A stretch of 64,000 nucleotides of DNA, taken from positions 62,001-126,000 of the forward strand of contig NZ_PXZM01000031.1 of assembly GCF_003013395.1 (NCBI RefSeq), given 5' to 3'. The notes under the pieces were generated by a model. The model was given only the letters and a program-made list of their open reading frames with translations, was not told the origin of the DNA and did not search any database. Shown here piece by piece: positions 50,568-58,604 of the stretch. Position 1 is the stretch's first letter. Every line of letters begins with the position of its first letter. The stretch comes from Brevibacillus fortis. Lineage in GTDB: Bacteria; Bacillota; Bacilli; Brevibacillales; Brevibacillaceae. A program made the position numbers and the translations under genes.

Positions 50568-51245
50568 CTGAAAATCCTTGATGCGCATAGCGATGTGTTA
50601 TGCAAGTTATGGCAGAATCCCGAGTTGGACTTTTATTAAAGAAGACAAGCTCTTACAAACTGGTTTTGCCGCTCTTGAAAAAGGGAATGTAGACATACAA
50701 GTGCTAGCCTGTTTCGTCCCTTAACAGGTGCCGCTTGGACGTCGTTTTCATACTGTACTAGAAATGATCGATATATTTTATCAAAAGGTAGCGAGTGATC
50801 AATTCCGGCCCATTTACACAAAGGCAGATTTGGCTGAACGGGTATTAAAGGGAGAGAAAGGGGCTATTCTGTTTGTAGAAGGCGCGCACGCATTAGAAGA
50901 GAGTATGGTTCAGCTACGTACGTGGTTCCGGCTTGGTGTACGAGGCATGACTCTGACATGGAATCATGGCAATGCCCTAGCGAGTGGAAACGGAGAGCCG
51001 AATCCAGGTGGACTTACTTTATTTGGACGAGAAGTCATAGACGAAATGAATCGGCTGGGGATGATCATTGATGTTTCGCATTTGGCTCCGATTTTGATGG
51101 CATCATCAAGACATTTGGAGACATGACAGCCGCAGCAGGTTACGCCCAGTTACTAGAAGCTTTGCTAAAACGTTATAAAGAGGCGGAAGTATTGAAATTT
51201 GTGCAAGGAAATTGGTTGCGTGTTTTCGGAAACGTGCTACAATAA
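50568..51245 (+). pseudogene. Decayed membrane dipeptidase (M19) gene
   Basis: Reading three frames in turn recovers one M19 (renal dipeptidase) protein. Frame A from a CTG at 50568, behind AGAAGGAG, gives KILDAHSDVLCKLWQ, with the zinc motif HSD, and stops at 50637-50639. A one-base shift continues with KEDKLLQTGFAALEKGNVDIQVLACF to an in-frame TAA at 50722-50724, then LGRRFHTVLEMIDIFYQ, the metal-bridging glutamate region (FVEGAHAL) and IDVSHL, ending at 51124-51126. A third frame (51117-51245) supplies the C-terminal EAEVLKFVQGNWLRVFGNVLQ. About 100-150 residues of the middle, including the SNARA-type and GSDFDG metal sites, are missing. So it carries a non-standard start, a frameshift, a nonsense codon and a deletion, and cannot make an active enzyme. 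Confidence 0.88.
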
Positions 51246-51314
51246 AGCATGAGGATATTAATGTACCAAGTTCAACATTAAAATTCAGGTCAAAAGTAAG
51301 TTGAGTAAAAGCAC

Positions 51315-51343
51315 TTGCAATTTGACATGGACAGGACTACAAT
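51315..51343 (+). promoter_or_regulatory. Promoter of korAB
   Basis: TTGCAA (51315-51320), 17-base spacer, TACAAT (51338-51343). An overlapping TTGACA at 51322 has no good -10 partner. The leader to korA is about 90 bases and contains a T-rich pyrimidine stretch of unknown role. Confidence 0.6.
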
Positions 51344-51438
51344 TGTTACTGTCTATGCACAGAAATGTCACATCTTATCAGTCTTTTCAAGGTGTGATAG
51401 GCAGCTTTTCTCACAGTCACTGAAAGGGTGGAATCTGA

Positions 51439-53217
51439 ATGATTAGTCAACTTTCCTGGAAAGTTGGAGGACAGCAAGGGGAGGGCATCGAGAGTACTGG
51501 TGAGATTTTCTCGATGGCAATGAACCGGATGGGTTACCATCTGTATAGCTACCGTCACTTCTCTTCCCGTATTAAGGGTGGACACACGAACAATAAAATT
51601 CGCGTGAGCACAACGCCAATGCGTGCGATCTCTGACGATCTGGACATTCTCGTAGCGTTTGACCAAGAGACGATCGATTTCAATGCGCATGAGCTGCGTG
51701 AAGGCGGCATCATTATCGCGGATGCGAAATTTAATCCAAAGTTGCCGGACGGCTTGAAGCCAGTTCGCTTCTTCACTGTACCATTGACTGAGATCGCTGA
51801 TGAGCTGGGAACTTCCCTGATGAAAAACATGGTGTCGATTGGTGCTTCCAGTGCCATCCTCGGCATTTCAGTGGAAAGCTTCCGTCCCATCGTTGAAGAT
51901 ATGTTCCTCCGCAAGGGCGAAAAAGTGGTTGAAAAGAACATGGATGCCATTCGCCGCGGATTTGACTTTGTAAATGAATTGACTGGTGGTCAACTGCCTG
52001 AGTTCCAAATGGATAAGGCTGATCCACAAAAACAACTGTTCCTCATCGGTAACGATGCGATCGCTCTGGGTGCTGTAGCAGCGGGCTGCCGTTTCATGCC
52101 AGCTTACCCGATCACACCTGCTTCCGAGGTAATGGAATACTTGATTAAAAAGCTGCCTAAATTGGGCGGTACTGTTATCCAAACAGAAGACGAGATCGCT
52201 GCTATCACGATGGCAATCGGTGCTAACTTCGCGGGTGCTCGTTCCTTGACTGCTTCTGCAGGTCCTGGTCTGTCCCTGATGATGGAAGCGATTGGTCTGG
52301 CTGGTATCACGGAAACACCAGTTGTAATCGTGAACACTCAGCGTGGTGGCCCATCTACCGGTATGCCTACCAAAATCGAGCAATCCGATGTGAATGCTAT
52401 GATCTATGGTACGCATGGTGACATTCCAAAAGTAGTTATCGCGCCAAGCACAGTAGAAGAGTGCTTCTACGATGCAGTTGAAGCGTTTAACATTGCGGAA
52501 GAATACCAATTGCCTGTTATCCTGATGACAGACTTGACTCTGTCCTTGGGTAAACAAACCGTTGTTCCATTTGACTATAGCAAAGTAGAAATCCGCCGCG
52601 GAAAACTGCTTGCTGGACAAGAATTGCCAGAAAAAGAGCAAAACGACCTGTTCAAACGTTATGAAGTAACAGAAGACGGCGTTTCTCCTCGTGTTATTCC
52701 TGGTCAAAAATACGGTTTGCACCACGTAACTGGTGTTGAGCATGATCAAACTGGTCGTCCATCTGAGAATGCTGCAAACCGTATTCAACAAATGGATAAA
52801 CGTATGCGCAAAATGGAAGGCGTACTGAAAAACTTCAAAGGCGCTGTAACAGCAGATGCTCCTCACGCTGATGCGGATGTTCTGGTTGTGGGTATCAACT
52901 CCACAATTGGTACCATTCAAGAAGCAAAAAGCCGTTTGGAACAAGAGGGAATGAAAGTAAACCATGCACAAATCCGTTTGCTGCATCCGTTCCCAACTGA
53001 AGAAATTAAAGCACTCGTAGATAAAGCGAAGAAAGTTGTTGTTGTTGAGCACAACGCTCAAGCGCAAGTAACAAGCTTGCTCAAACAACACGTTGGAAAC
53101 GCTGAAAAAATCGAATCCGTGCTCAAATATGACGGTAACCCATTCCTGCCGAAGGAAATCTATGCTGAAGTGAAGGAGCTGGTAAAACATGGCGACTATG
53201 AAAGAGTTTCGAAATAA
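51439..53217 (+). CDS. korA: 2-oxoacid:ferredoxin oxidoreductase, fused gamma-alpha subunit
   Basis: 592-residue subunit of a CoA-dependent 2-oxoacid (probably 2-oxoglutarate) ferredoxin oxidoreductase. Residues about 5-180 form the gamma domain (KVGGQQGEGIESTGEIFS, HFSSRIKGGHTNNKIRVS); the alpha domain starts near 195 with NDAIALGAVAAGC and YPITPASEVMEYL and includes the TEDEIAAI segment, with the thiamin-binding-fold C-terminal part to the end. Ferredoxin itself is not encoded nearby. AAAGGGTGG precedes the ATG. The 3' end overlaps korB by 29 bases. Substrate specificity cannot be read from motifs with certainty. Confidence 0.92.
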   Translation: MISQLSWKVGGQQGEGIESTGEIFSMAMNRMGYHLYSYRHFSSRIKGGHTNNKIRVSTTPMRAISDDLDILVAFDQETIDFNAHELREGGIIIADAKFNPKLPDGLKPVRFFTVPLTEIADELGTSLMKNMVSIGASSAILGISVESFRPIVEDMFLRKGEKVVEKNMDAIRRGFDFVNELTGGQLPEFQMDKADPQKQLFLIGNDAIALGAVAAGCRFMPAYPITPASEVMEYLIKKLPKLGGTVIQTEDEIAAITMAIGANFAGARSLTASAGPGLSLMMEAIGLAGITETPVVIVNTQRGGPSTGMPTKIEQSDVNAMIYGTHGDIPKVVIAPSTVEECFYDAVEAFNIAEEYQLPVILMTDLTLSLGKQTVVPFDYSKVEIRRGKLLAGQELPEKEQNDLFKRYEVTEDGVSPRVIPGQKYGLHHVTGVEHDQTGRPSENAANRIQQMDKRMRKMEGVLKNFKGAVTADAPHADADVLVVGINSTIGTIQEAKSRLEQEGMKVNHAQIRLLHPFPTEEIKALVDKAKKVVVVEHNAQAQVTSLLKQHVGNAEKIESVLKYDGNPFLPKEIYAEVKELVKHGDYERVSK

Positions 53218-54055
53218 CGTAAAGCCAAACTGGTGCCCAGGCTGTGGAGACTTCTCCATCCAAGCTGCTATTCAACGCGCTGCAGCGAGCGTTGGTCTGG
53301 AACCTGAAAATCTGGCGGTTATTTCCGGTATCGGTTGTTCTGGTCGTATTTCCGGTTACATCAACTGCTATGGTTTCCACACGATTCACGGGCGTTCCCT
53401 GCCAATCGCACAAGGTGTGAAAATGGCGAACCGCGAGCTGACAGTTATTGCAGCTGGTGGTGACGGGGATGGATTTGCGATCGGTATGGGTCATACTGTA
53501 CATGCTATCCGTCGTAACATGAACGTAACTTACATCGTAATGGATAACCAAATTTACGGTCTGACAAAAGGTCAAACCTCCCCGCGTTCCGCGACAGGTT
53601 TCGTGACCAAGTCTACACCGGCAGGTTCCATCGAGTCCTCCATTTCTCCAGTTGAACTGGCGCTGTCTGTTGGTGCGACATTCGTTGCTCAATCCTTCTC
53701 CAGCGATCTGAAGGGCTTGACTGAACTGATCGAAAAAGGTATCCAACACGAAGGCTTCTCCTTGATCAACGTATTCAGCCCTTGTGTAACCTACAACAAG
53801 GTAAACACGTACGACTGGTTCAAAGAGAACATCGTACCAGTAGACACGATCGAAGGATACGATCCACATGACCGTATCAAAGCAATGTCTACTTCCATGC
53901 AACACAAAGGCCTGATTACGGGTCTGATCTACCAAAACACTGAGCAAAAACCTTATGAAGCACTCGTTAACGGCTTCAAAGAACAAGGTTTGGTTAACCA
54001 AGACATTCGCTTGTCTGAAGAAGACTTCGAAAAATTGGTTAAAGAATTTGCTTAA
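53189..54055 (+). CDS. korB: 2-oxoacid:ferredoxin oxidoreductase, beta subunit
   Basis: Thiamin-pyrophosphate-binding subunit, 288 residues. WCPGCGDF (15-22) provides cluster/cofactor-region cysteines, GDGDGFAIGMGH (about 91-102) is the magnesium/TPP motif and MDNQIYGLTKGQTSP lies near the active site. AAGGAG inside korA, nine bases before ATG 53189, supports this start; a second ATG three codons later is possible. No delta (ferredoxin-like) subunit is seen, typical for the two-subunit KorAB type found in many aerobic Bacilli. Confidence 0.94.
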   Translation: MATMKEFRNNVKPNWCPGCGDFSIQAAIQRAAASVGLEPENLAVISGIGCSGRISGYINCYGFHTIHGRSLPIAQGVKMANRELTVIAAGGDGDGFAIGMGHTVHAIRRNMNVTYIVMDNQIYGLTKGQTSPRSATGFVTKSTPAGSIESSISPVELALSVGATFVAQSFSSDLKGLTELIEKGIQHEGFSLINVFSPCVTYNKVNTYDWFKENIVPVDTIEGYDPHDRIKAMSTSMQHKGLITGLIYQNTEQKPYEALVNGFKEQGLVNQDIRLSEEDFEKLVKEFA

Positions 54056-54070
54056 GTTTGATAGAGTGAA

Positions 54071-54100
54071 AAACCTCTCCTTTACGGGAGAGGTTTTTTT
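54071..54100. terminator. Bidirectional terminator between korB and the YkvI-like gene
   Basis: AACCTCTCC (54072-54080) with GGAGAGGTT (54087-54095); T run on the + side and A run on the - side, so it can end both converging transcripts. Confidence 0.9.
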
Positions 54101-54101
54101 G

Positions 54102-55136
54102 TTATATTCGATCGCGCCACTGCCTGTACACGAGCATGACAAGGAAAAAGACGACCAATTGACCAAAGAGTGGATAGAGGAAGCGGAGGAGCGAGCTAAA
54201 TCCGATAAAACTGATCATATAGCATATTAGTAAAATCCCGAGTAAAATAGTCGGACCTCGAAGGGGGGTAACTTGTCTAATTTGTTGGGCGAGACCAAAA
54301 ACATTGGCCACAAGAGTCGAGAAAATTTCGGCATACACCAATAGAGAGAACAAAAAGGGAATGGTCGGCCCCAAGCCTTGCAGAACAGCAATCATAGGCA
54401 TTTCCGCGTGATGGATTCCCGGCATTTTTACAGAAAGAGAAGCATAAGCGAGCAAGAGCAGAAGGCCTATTCCTACTCCTCCTATGACTCCCCCTAGGAT
54501 AAGAGGTTTCTCACTCGTACTCTGTCTCCCCATCGGAATCAAAACCGCTTGTGTAAGCGTGACATTTAAGGCAACATAATAAAAGGGAGAACTAAGCCAC
54601 GCCCAAGGTCGTAACGATTCAACGACGACATTCGTATCTAACCATGGCTTGGTATAAAGGAAGACAAGTATAGTAAAGCCAATGAGCATCGGAACAAAAA
54701 TGCTGTTCACGTGATGGATGGCAAACAGCCCTTTTTTCGTTACGAAAAAAATCAAAATCATGCTAAGCCAAATGCCGATTTGGGGGGACAATTGAAAAGA
54801 CTCCCAAAATATTGCACCGGTAGCAGCGAGCATGACGGAGGTAGTGCCTAACAATACGGTTAAAAGCAAGGTATTAAATACGGTTCCAAACGGATGTCCA
54901 AATAAATAGGTGCTGACTTCTTGATAGGAATCGGCCTGAATCCGATAGGCTATCAGCATGACGCGGATGCCGGCCCAAATAAACAGCATCGTCGCGAGAA
55001 TAATTCCTACTAAGCCTTGTGTTCCATATTGAACAAAGAACTCTACAATTTCTTTGCCAGAGGCAAAACCAGCTCCTACGACTGTCCCAATATACGTAAA
55101 AGCGATCTGCCATGCGGCTCTCCATGTTCCTTGCAT
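54102..55136 (-). CDS. YkvI-like integral membrane protein
   Basis: 344 residues with about ten membrane segments, resembling the YkvI group of the APC-fold transporter superfamily. The N-terminus IAFTYIGTVVGAGFASGKEIVEFF has the unwound first helix GAGFASG typical of that fold. It begins at 55136 (ATG) on the minus strand; AGGAGG of the complementary strand lies just upstream. Its substrate is not known. It is divergent from the next gene with 53 bases between starts, and its stop meets the korB terminator. Confidence 0.82.
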   Translation of the reverse strand: MQGTWRAAWQIAFTYIGTVVGAGFASGKEIVEFFVQYGTQGLVGIILATMLFIWAGIRVMLIAYRIQADSYQEVSTYLFGHPFGTVFNTLLLTVLLGTTSVMLAATGAIFWESFQLSPQIGIWLSMILIFFVTKKGLFAIHHVNSIFVPMLIGFTILVFLYTKPWLDTNVVVESLRPWAWLSSPFYYVALNVTLTQAVLIPMGRQSTSEKPLILGGVIGGVGIGLLLLLAYASLSVKMPGIHHAEMPMIAVLQGLGPTIPFLFSLLVYAEIFSTLVANVFGLAQQIRQVTPLRGPTILLGILLICYMISFIGFSSLLRFLYPLFGQLVVFFLVMLVYRQWRDRI

Positions 55137-55189
55137 CTCAGACCTCCTGTCCCACCTTATTCCATCCTATGAAAGGGAGTGAACCGAAT

Positions 55190-55939
55190 ATGCGCGTTAC
55201 CGTGTTAGGCTATCAATCTCCTTATCCTGGTCCAGGTGGTGCTACTCCGGGTTACCTGATTGAGACAGACCGTGTCAAAATTCTTCTCGACTGCGGCAGC
55301 GGTGTTCTTTCGCAGTTAGGCAAGTATTCGCCCATTTATGAGCTGGACGCTATGCTTTTGTCTCACTACCATCATGATCATGTTGCGGATGTAGGAGTGA
55401 TGCAGTACGGTTTGATGGTTCATCAATTATTTGGCCAAAGACCTGCTGACAAGCCGCTTCCGATCTACGCTCCAGCGCTGCCAGTGGTCAATGCCCAGAC
55501 ATTGGTGTATCGAGATGCGACCACATTTACCCCCATCACCGAAGAAATGTCTGTTACCATTGGGGATGTAGCGATCACTTTTTTACGGACAGACCATGGT
55601 GACGGAGATCCATGCTACGCCATGCGCTTGGAAGCAAACGGACGTGTCCTCGTATACGGAGCTGATAGCGGACCAGGTACAGCCTGGGAGGGGTTTGCAA
55701 GTCACGTGGATTTGTTTATTTGCGAGGGGACCTATTTGGATTACAATTTACCAGCGAAGCCAAATGGTCACCTGTCTGTTCGCCAAGCGGCAGAACTGGC
55801 CCAATCCCTATCCTGCCGCTCTTTATTAGTCACGCATTTGTTTTACGGCTATGATGAGTTTCAAGTAATCGCGGAGGCCAATGCCTTTGGTGCAGGTCCA
55901 GTTTATGCGGCGCGCATCGGCCTGCAAATCGATTTATAA
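55190..55939 (+). CDS. MBL-fold metallohydrolase (YhfI-like)
   Basis: 249-residue metallo-beta-lactamase-fold protein related to B. subtilis YhfI and RNase Z-like phosphodiesterases. HYHHDHVADVG (about 62-72) provides most zinc ligands, followed by RTDHGDGDP, YGADSGPG and a late histidine in LLVTHLFYGYD. ATG 55190 has GAAAGGGAGTG upstream; the longer frame from 55112 lies over the divergent gene. Substrate unknown. Confidence 0.88.
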   Translation: MRVTVLGYQSPYPGPGGATPGYLIETDRVKILLDCGSGVLSQLGKYSPIYELDAMLLSHYHHDHVADVGVMQYGLMVHQLFGQRPADKPLPIYAPALPVVNAQTLVYRDATTFTPITEEMSVTIGDVAITFLRTDHGDGDPCYAMRLEANGRVLVYGADSGPGTAWEGFASHVDLFICEGTYLDYNLPAKPNGHLSVRQAAELAQSLSCRSLLVTHLFYGYDEFQVIAEANAFGAGPVYAARIGLQIDL

Positions 55940-55972
55940 CGTTGTTTGTGTACATAGAGAGGAGAGCTGACT

Positions 55973-56533
55973 GTGTTTCCAAATGTATTAGAAGTCGCAC
56001 GCAAATTAATCCGTGAACGGGTACAAGTGGGAGAAACGGTTGTAGACGCCACGATGGGGAATGGAAATGACACCTTATTTCTTGCGCAATTGGTGCAAGA
56101 AGAAGGGAGAGTAATCGCCTTCGATATTCAGCCGCAGGCGATCGAGAAAACGCGAGAGAGACTCGAGAGAGAAGGTCTGGCGAAAAGGGTAGAAATGAAG
56201 CTCGCCAGTCATGAGGACATTGACCAACTGGAGATTAGTGCCGCGGCGATCATGTTTAATTTGGGCTATTTGCCGGGTGGAGACAAAGAAATCACAACAC
56301 AAGCGAGCAGTACCATTCAGGCGATTCAATCAGGGCTGAGGGTCCTCAGACCTGGCGGAATCATGACGGTCATGATTTACTGGGGGCATCCGGCGGGAGA
56401 GACGGAAAAAGAGACAGTGGAAGCATTTTGCCATGAGCTGAGTCAATTGGATTATCTGGTTTTGAAATACCAATATATCAATCAGCAAAATCAAGCACCG
56501 TTTTTACTGGCCATCGAACGCAGGGGACAATAA
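55973..56533 (+). CDS. mnmM: tRNA (mnm5s2U) methyltransferase MnmM (YtqB)
   Basis: Class I SAM-dependent methyltransferase, 186 residues. VVDATMGNGNDTLFLA (about 24-39) is the SAM-binding motif I, AFDIQPQAI motif II and FNLGYLPGGDKEI the family-specific loop. B. subtilis YtqB (MnmM) was shown to do the last methylation of 5-aminomethyl-2-thiouridine at the tRNA wobble base in organisms that lack MnmC. It starts at GTG 55973 after GAGAGGAGAG, 33 bases after the MBL gene; both may be in one transcript. Confidence 0.85.
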   Translation: MFPNVLEVARKLIRERVQVGETVVDATMGNGNDTLFLAQLVQEEGRVIAFDIQPQAIEKTRERLEREGLAKRVEMKLASHEDIDQLEISAAAIMFNLGYLPGGDKEITTQASSTIQAIQSGLRVLRPGGIMTVMIYWGHPAGETEKETVEAFCHELSQLDYLVLKYQYINQQNQAPFLLAIERRGQ

Positions 56534-56659
56534 AAAGAAGCCAAGGCGATACTTTCCCGGGCAAGCGCAGCATCCGACATCATTCCTTTGGAAAAGCAAA
56601 CATTTTGTCAGGTAGCGGAAAGGTGTACAAAAATAGGCACGCTCTTGCCCTTTCTGGCA

Positions 56660-56668
56660 CATACCCTA
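56660..56668 (+). promoter_or_regulatory. SigK-like -10 element before the coat protein gene
   Basis: CATACCCTA fits the SigK -10 pattern CATANNNTA and lies 30 bases before the start of the YheC/YheD-type gene. An AC pair 19 bases upstream is a weak -35 match. Late mother-cell expression would suit a coat protein. Confidence 0.35.
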
Positions 56669-56697
56669 TGTAGAGCAATGTGGTAAGGGGGATCTAT

Positions 56698-57798
56698 GTG
56701 GACAGAATCGGGATAATGTTGGATTGGGCCCTTATGGAGAAAGGAATTCATGGCATCAAGTCATATGAGCGTCTGCCTTATTATGTCGAAATCGGTAAAG
56801 AGCTTGGATTGGAGCCTGTTTTTTTCCATCCGCGGCATGTGAAACCAGGAGATGAGAGGGTCAAAGGATATTTTTGGAACGGAAACCGACTCGTCTCACA
56901 ACTGGTTTCAGTCCCGCGGGTCATCCACAATCGTGTTCTGACAGGTGACGCAATAGCACGCAATGTGATTCGAAGACTGAGCCAAAAGAAGACGGTGTTC
57001 AATGGCTTGGTTGTACGGGATAAGAGAAAAGTACACCAGATGCTCTGGAAAAACGAACAGATTCGCAGCTATCTGCCGCATACAGTGCCTTATTCCATGG
57101 AGCAGTTGCGTCTGTTCTTGGATAAATACCAGGTGGTGTACGTGAAGCCGTCGATTGGATCAGTCGGAATTGGGGTTGCAAGAATTGAACGACACGGAGG
57201 CAACTATCACTTCATTGCATCGAAAAAACGGCAGATTCTATCTCATTCGCAGATACTTTCCACTGTGCGACGTTGGGTCGGTAACAAAAGATTTTTGATC
57301 CAGCGAGGAATTCCTCTGGCGTACTATGGAGGCAAAACGTTTGATATTCGTGTTTCGGTGCAGAAAAACAAAGAGAAACAATGGACTGTGAGCGGGATGG
57401 TTGCCAAGGTCGCCAATAAGAAAAACAAGCTGAGCAATCTCTCTCGAGGTGGGACAGCGGTGCCGTTTTCGGAAGCTTTGGTACCAATCTTTCCTGAGAT
57501 GAAACAACAACAAGCAGTTATCGAAAGAGTTGGCATAGCGGCGGTGGAAATTGCGAAGCAGTACGGTCGGCATTTTTCATCATTGGCAGACTTAGGCATG
57601 GATATGGGAATTGACGAGCGAGGCAATCCGTATTTAATTGAAGTCAATGTACGTGATCAGCGCTATTCTTTTTTCAAAGCTGGAGAGAAGGCGATGTTTA
57701 AACAAACGTACCGTCATCCACTGGAATATGCGCAGACATTACTCACTGAAAAAAAGAAACGGAAACATCAGCTTCTATCGCCAAGCCCTTTGCTCTAA
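56698..57798 (+). CDS. YheC/YheD-family endospore coat-associated ATP-grasp protein
   Basis: 366-residue protein of the YheC/YheD family, which carries an ATP-grasp fold and is associated with spore coats in B. subtilis. Visible are VVYVKPSIGSVGIGVARI (about 143-160, nucleotide-binding lysine), FLIQRGIPLAYYGGKTFDIRV (about 200-220), and DLGMDMGIDERGNPYLIEVNVRDQ with the metal-binding acid/asparagine pair near 305-325. The start is GTG 56698 with AAGGGGG upstream; a GTG six codons earlier overlaps that box. Enzyme reaction unknown. Confidence 0.85.
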   Translation: MDRIGIMLDWALMEKGIHGIKSYERLPYYVEIGKELGLEPVFFHPRHVKPGDERVKGYFWNGNRLVSQLVSVPRVIHNRVLTGDAIARNVIRRLSQKKTVFNGLVVRDKRKVHQMLWKNEQIRSYLPHTVPYSMEQLRLFLDKYQVVYVKPSIGSVGIGVARIERHGGNYHFIASKKRQILSHSQILSTVRRWVGNKRFLIQRGIPLAYYGGKTFDIRVSVQKNKEKQWTVSGMVAKVANKKNKLSNLSRGGTAVPFSEALVPIFPEMKQQQAVIERVGIAAVEIAKQYGRHFSSLADLGMDMGIDERGNPYLIEVNVRDQRYSFFKAGEKAMFKQTYRHPLEYAQTLLTEKKKRKHQLLSPSPLL

Positions 57799-57819
57799 AG
57801 CAGTAACGCAGAAGAATGC

Positions 57820-57854
57820 AAAAAAGACGGTGGCATTTATTGCCCCGTCTTTTC
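57820..57854. terminator. Bidirectional terminator between the coat protein gene and darB
   Basis: AAAAGACGG (57822-57830) with CCGTCTTTT (57845-57853), inner GGCA/TGCC pairing. A and T tracts on either side make it usable in both directions. Confidence 0.85.
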
Positions 57855-57868
57855 GTATGGTTGTGACC

Positions 57869-58339
57869 TTATGATTCTGCCGGCTGTTGTTGATCAGCCA
57901 AAGGAAAGGGTAGATTGCGAAAGTGACGATATACCAAAGCCAATATGGATTTTCGAGTCAAAATTCCTTGGAAATATTGCTCGTCGTCTTCAATGCAGAC
58001 GAAAGGGTGATTAATGGACACTTCCAATGCTTTCAAATATTCATCGGTGTCACGTAATCGAGGGACCTTCGTATCCATCACATCATCTACAATATGTTCG
58101 GACATACGCTCGGTCTCAAAACGTTCCAAACCTAGAGTCTTATTCATGATCATATTCGTGCTGATTAACCCATGCAAACGATACTGATGATCCAATACTG
58201 GAACGGCTGAATAGCCGGACTTGATAAGGACTAGCAAGGCGTGCTCAAGCGAATTACCTAACTGCACATGTGCGACCTTTGTGGACGCGATTATGAGGTC
58301 TTTGATCGGAATATGTAACAATGGGATCTCCTGATTCAT
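57869..58339 (-). CDS. darB: Cyclic di-AMP binding CBS protein DarB/CbpB
   Basis: 156 residues, two CBS domains. KVAHVQLGNSLEHALLVLIKSGYSA and YRLHGLISTNMIMN match the B. subtilis DarB (YkuL) sequence pattern closely. DarB binds c-di-AMP and, when free of it, stimulates the (p)ppGpp synthetase Rel and pyruvate carboxylase, linking potassium status to the stringent response. The start at 58339 (ATG) has AAAGGTGG upstream on the minus strand; the open frame extends further but without family match. Not flanked by its B. subtilis neighbours. Confidence 0.88.
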   Translation of the reverse strand: MNQEIPLLHIPIKDLIIASTKVAHVQLGNSLEHALLVLIKSGYSAVPVLDHQYRLHGLISTNMIMNKTLGLERFETERMSEHIVDDVMDTKVPRLRDTDEYLKALEVSINHPFVCIEDDEQYFQGILTRKSILALVYRHFRNLPFPLADQQQPAES

Positions 58340-58446
58340 CCAGATCCACCACCTTTTCTTTCTATCGTCTATAGCAGTAAGAACTGCCTGTGGTCCTCTT
58401 CTATGATACCGTAAGCGAGGTACAAACGGTAGGTCTACATGAAGAA

Positions 58447-58510
58447 AACTTGGCGTCGCCAAGCCTTTTGCGGGGAATTGGACGAAAAAAGCCCGGCAGT
58501 TACGCCAGGC
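58447..58510 (-). terminator. Two tandem minus-strand terminator hairpins
   Basis: Read on the minus strand, GCCTGGC-GTAACT-GCCGGGC followed by six T (58484-58510) ends the acyltransferase transcript; a second hairpin CTTGGC-GAC-GCCAAG followed by TTTTC lies 20 bases further on (58447-58463). They insulate darB from the gene upstream. Confidence 0.8.
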
Positions 58511-58604
58511 AAGTAATCGAGGTGTGGAACAATTGTCCCTAGTCCTAGTATGCAAGATCAAGCTGTTTATTACATTAGGAGTTTAGAGGAAACCAGTTTC
58601 CACT

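Noticed and set aside
51868..53259. A 463-codon minus-strand open frame opposite korA, with similar long ones opposite korB, recA, rny and miaB
   Set aside because: All lie inside well-supported genes, lack start signals and show no family motifs.
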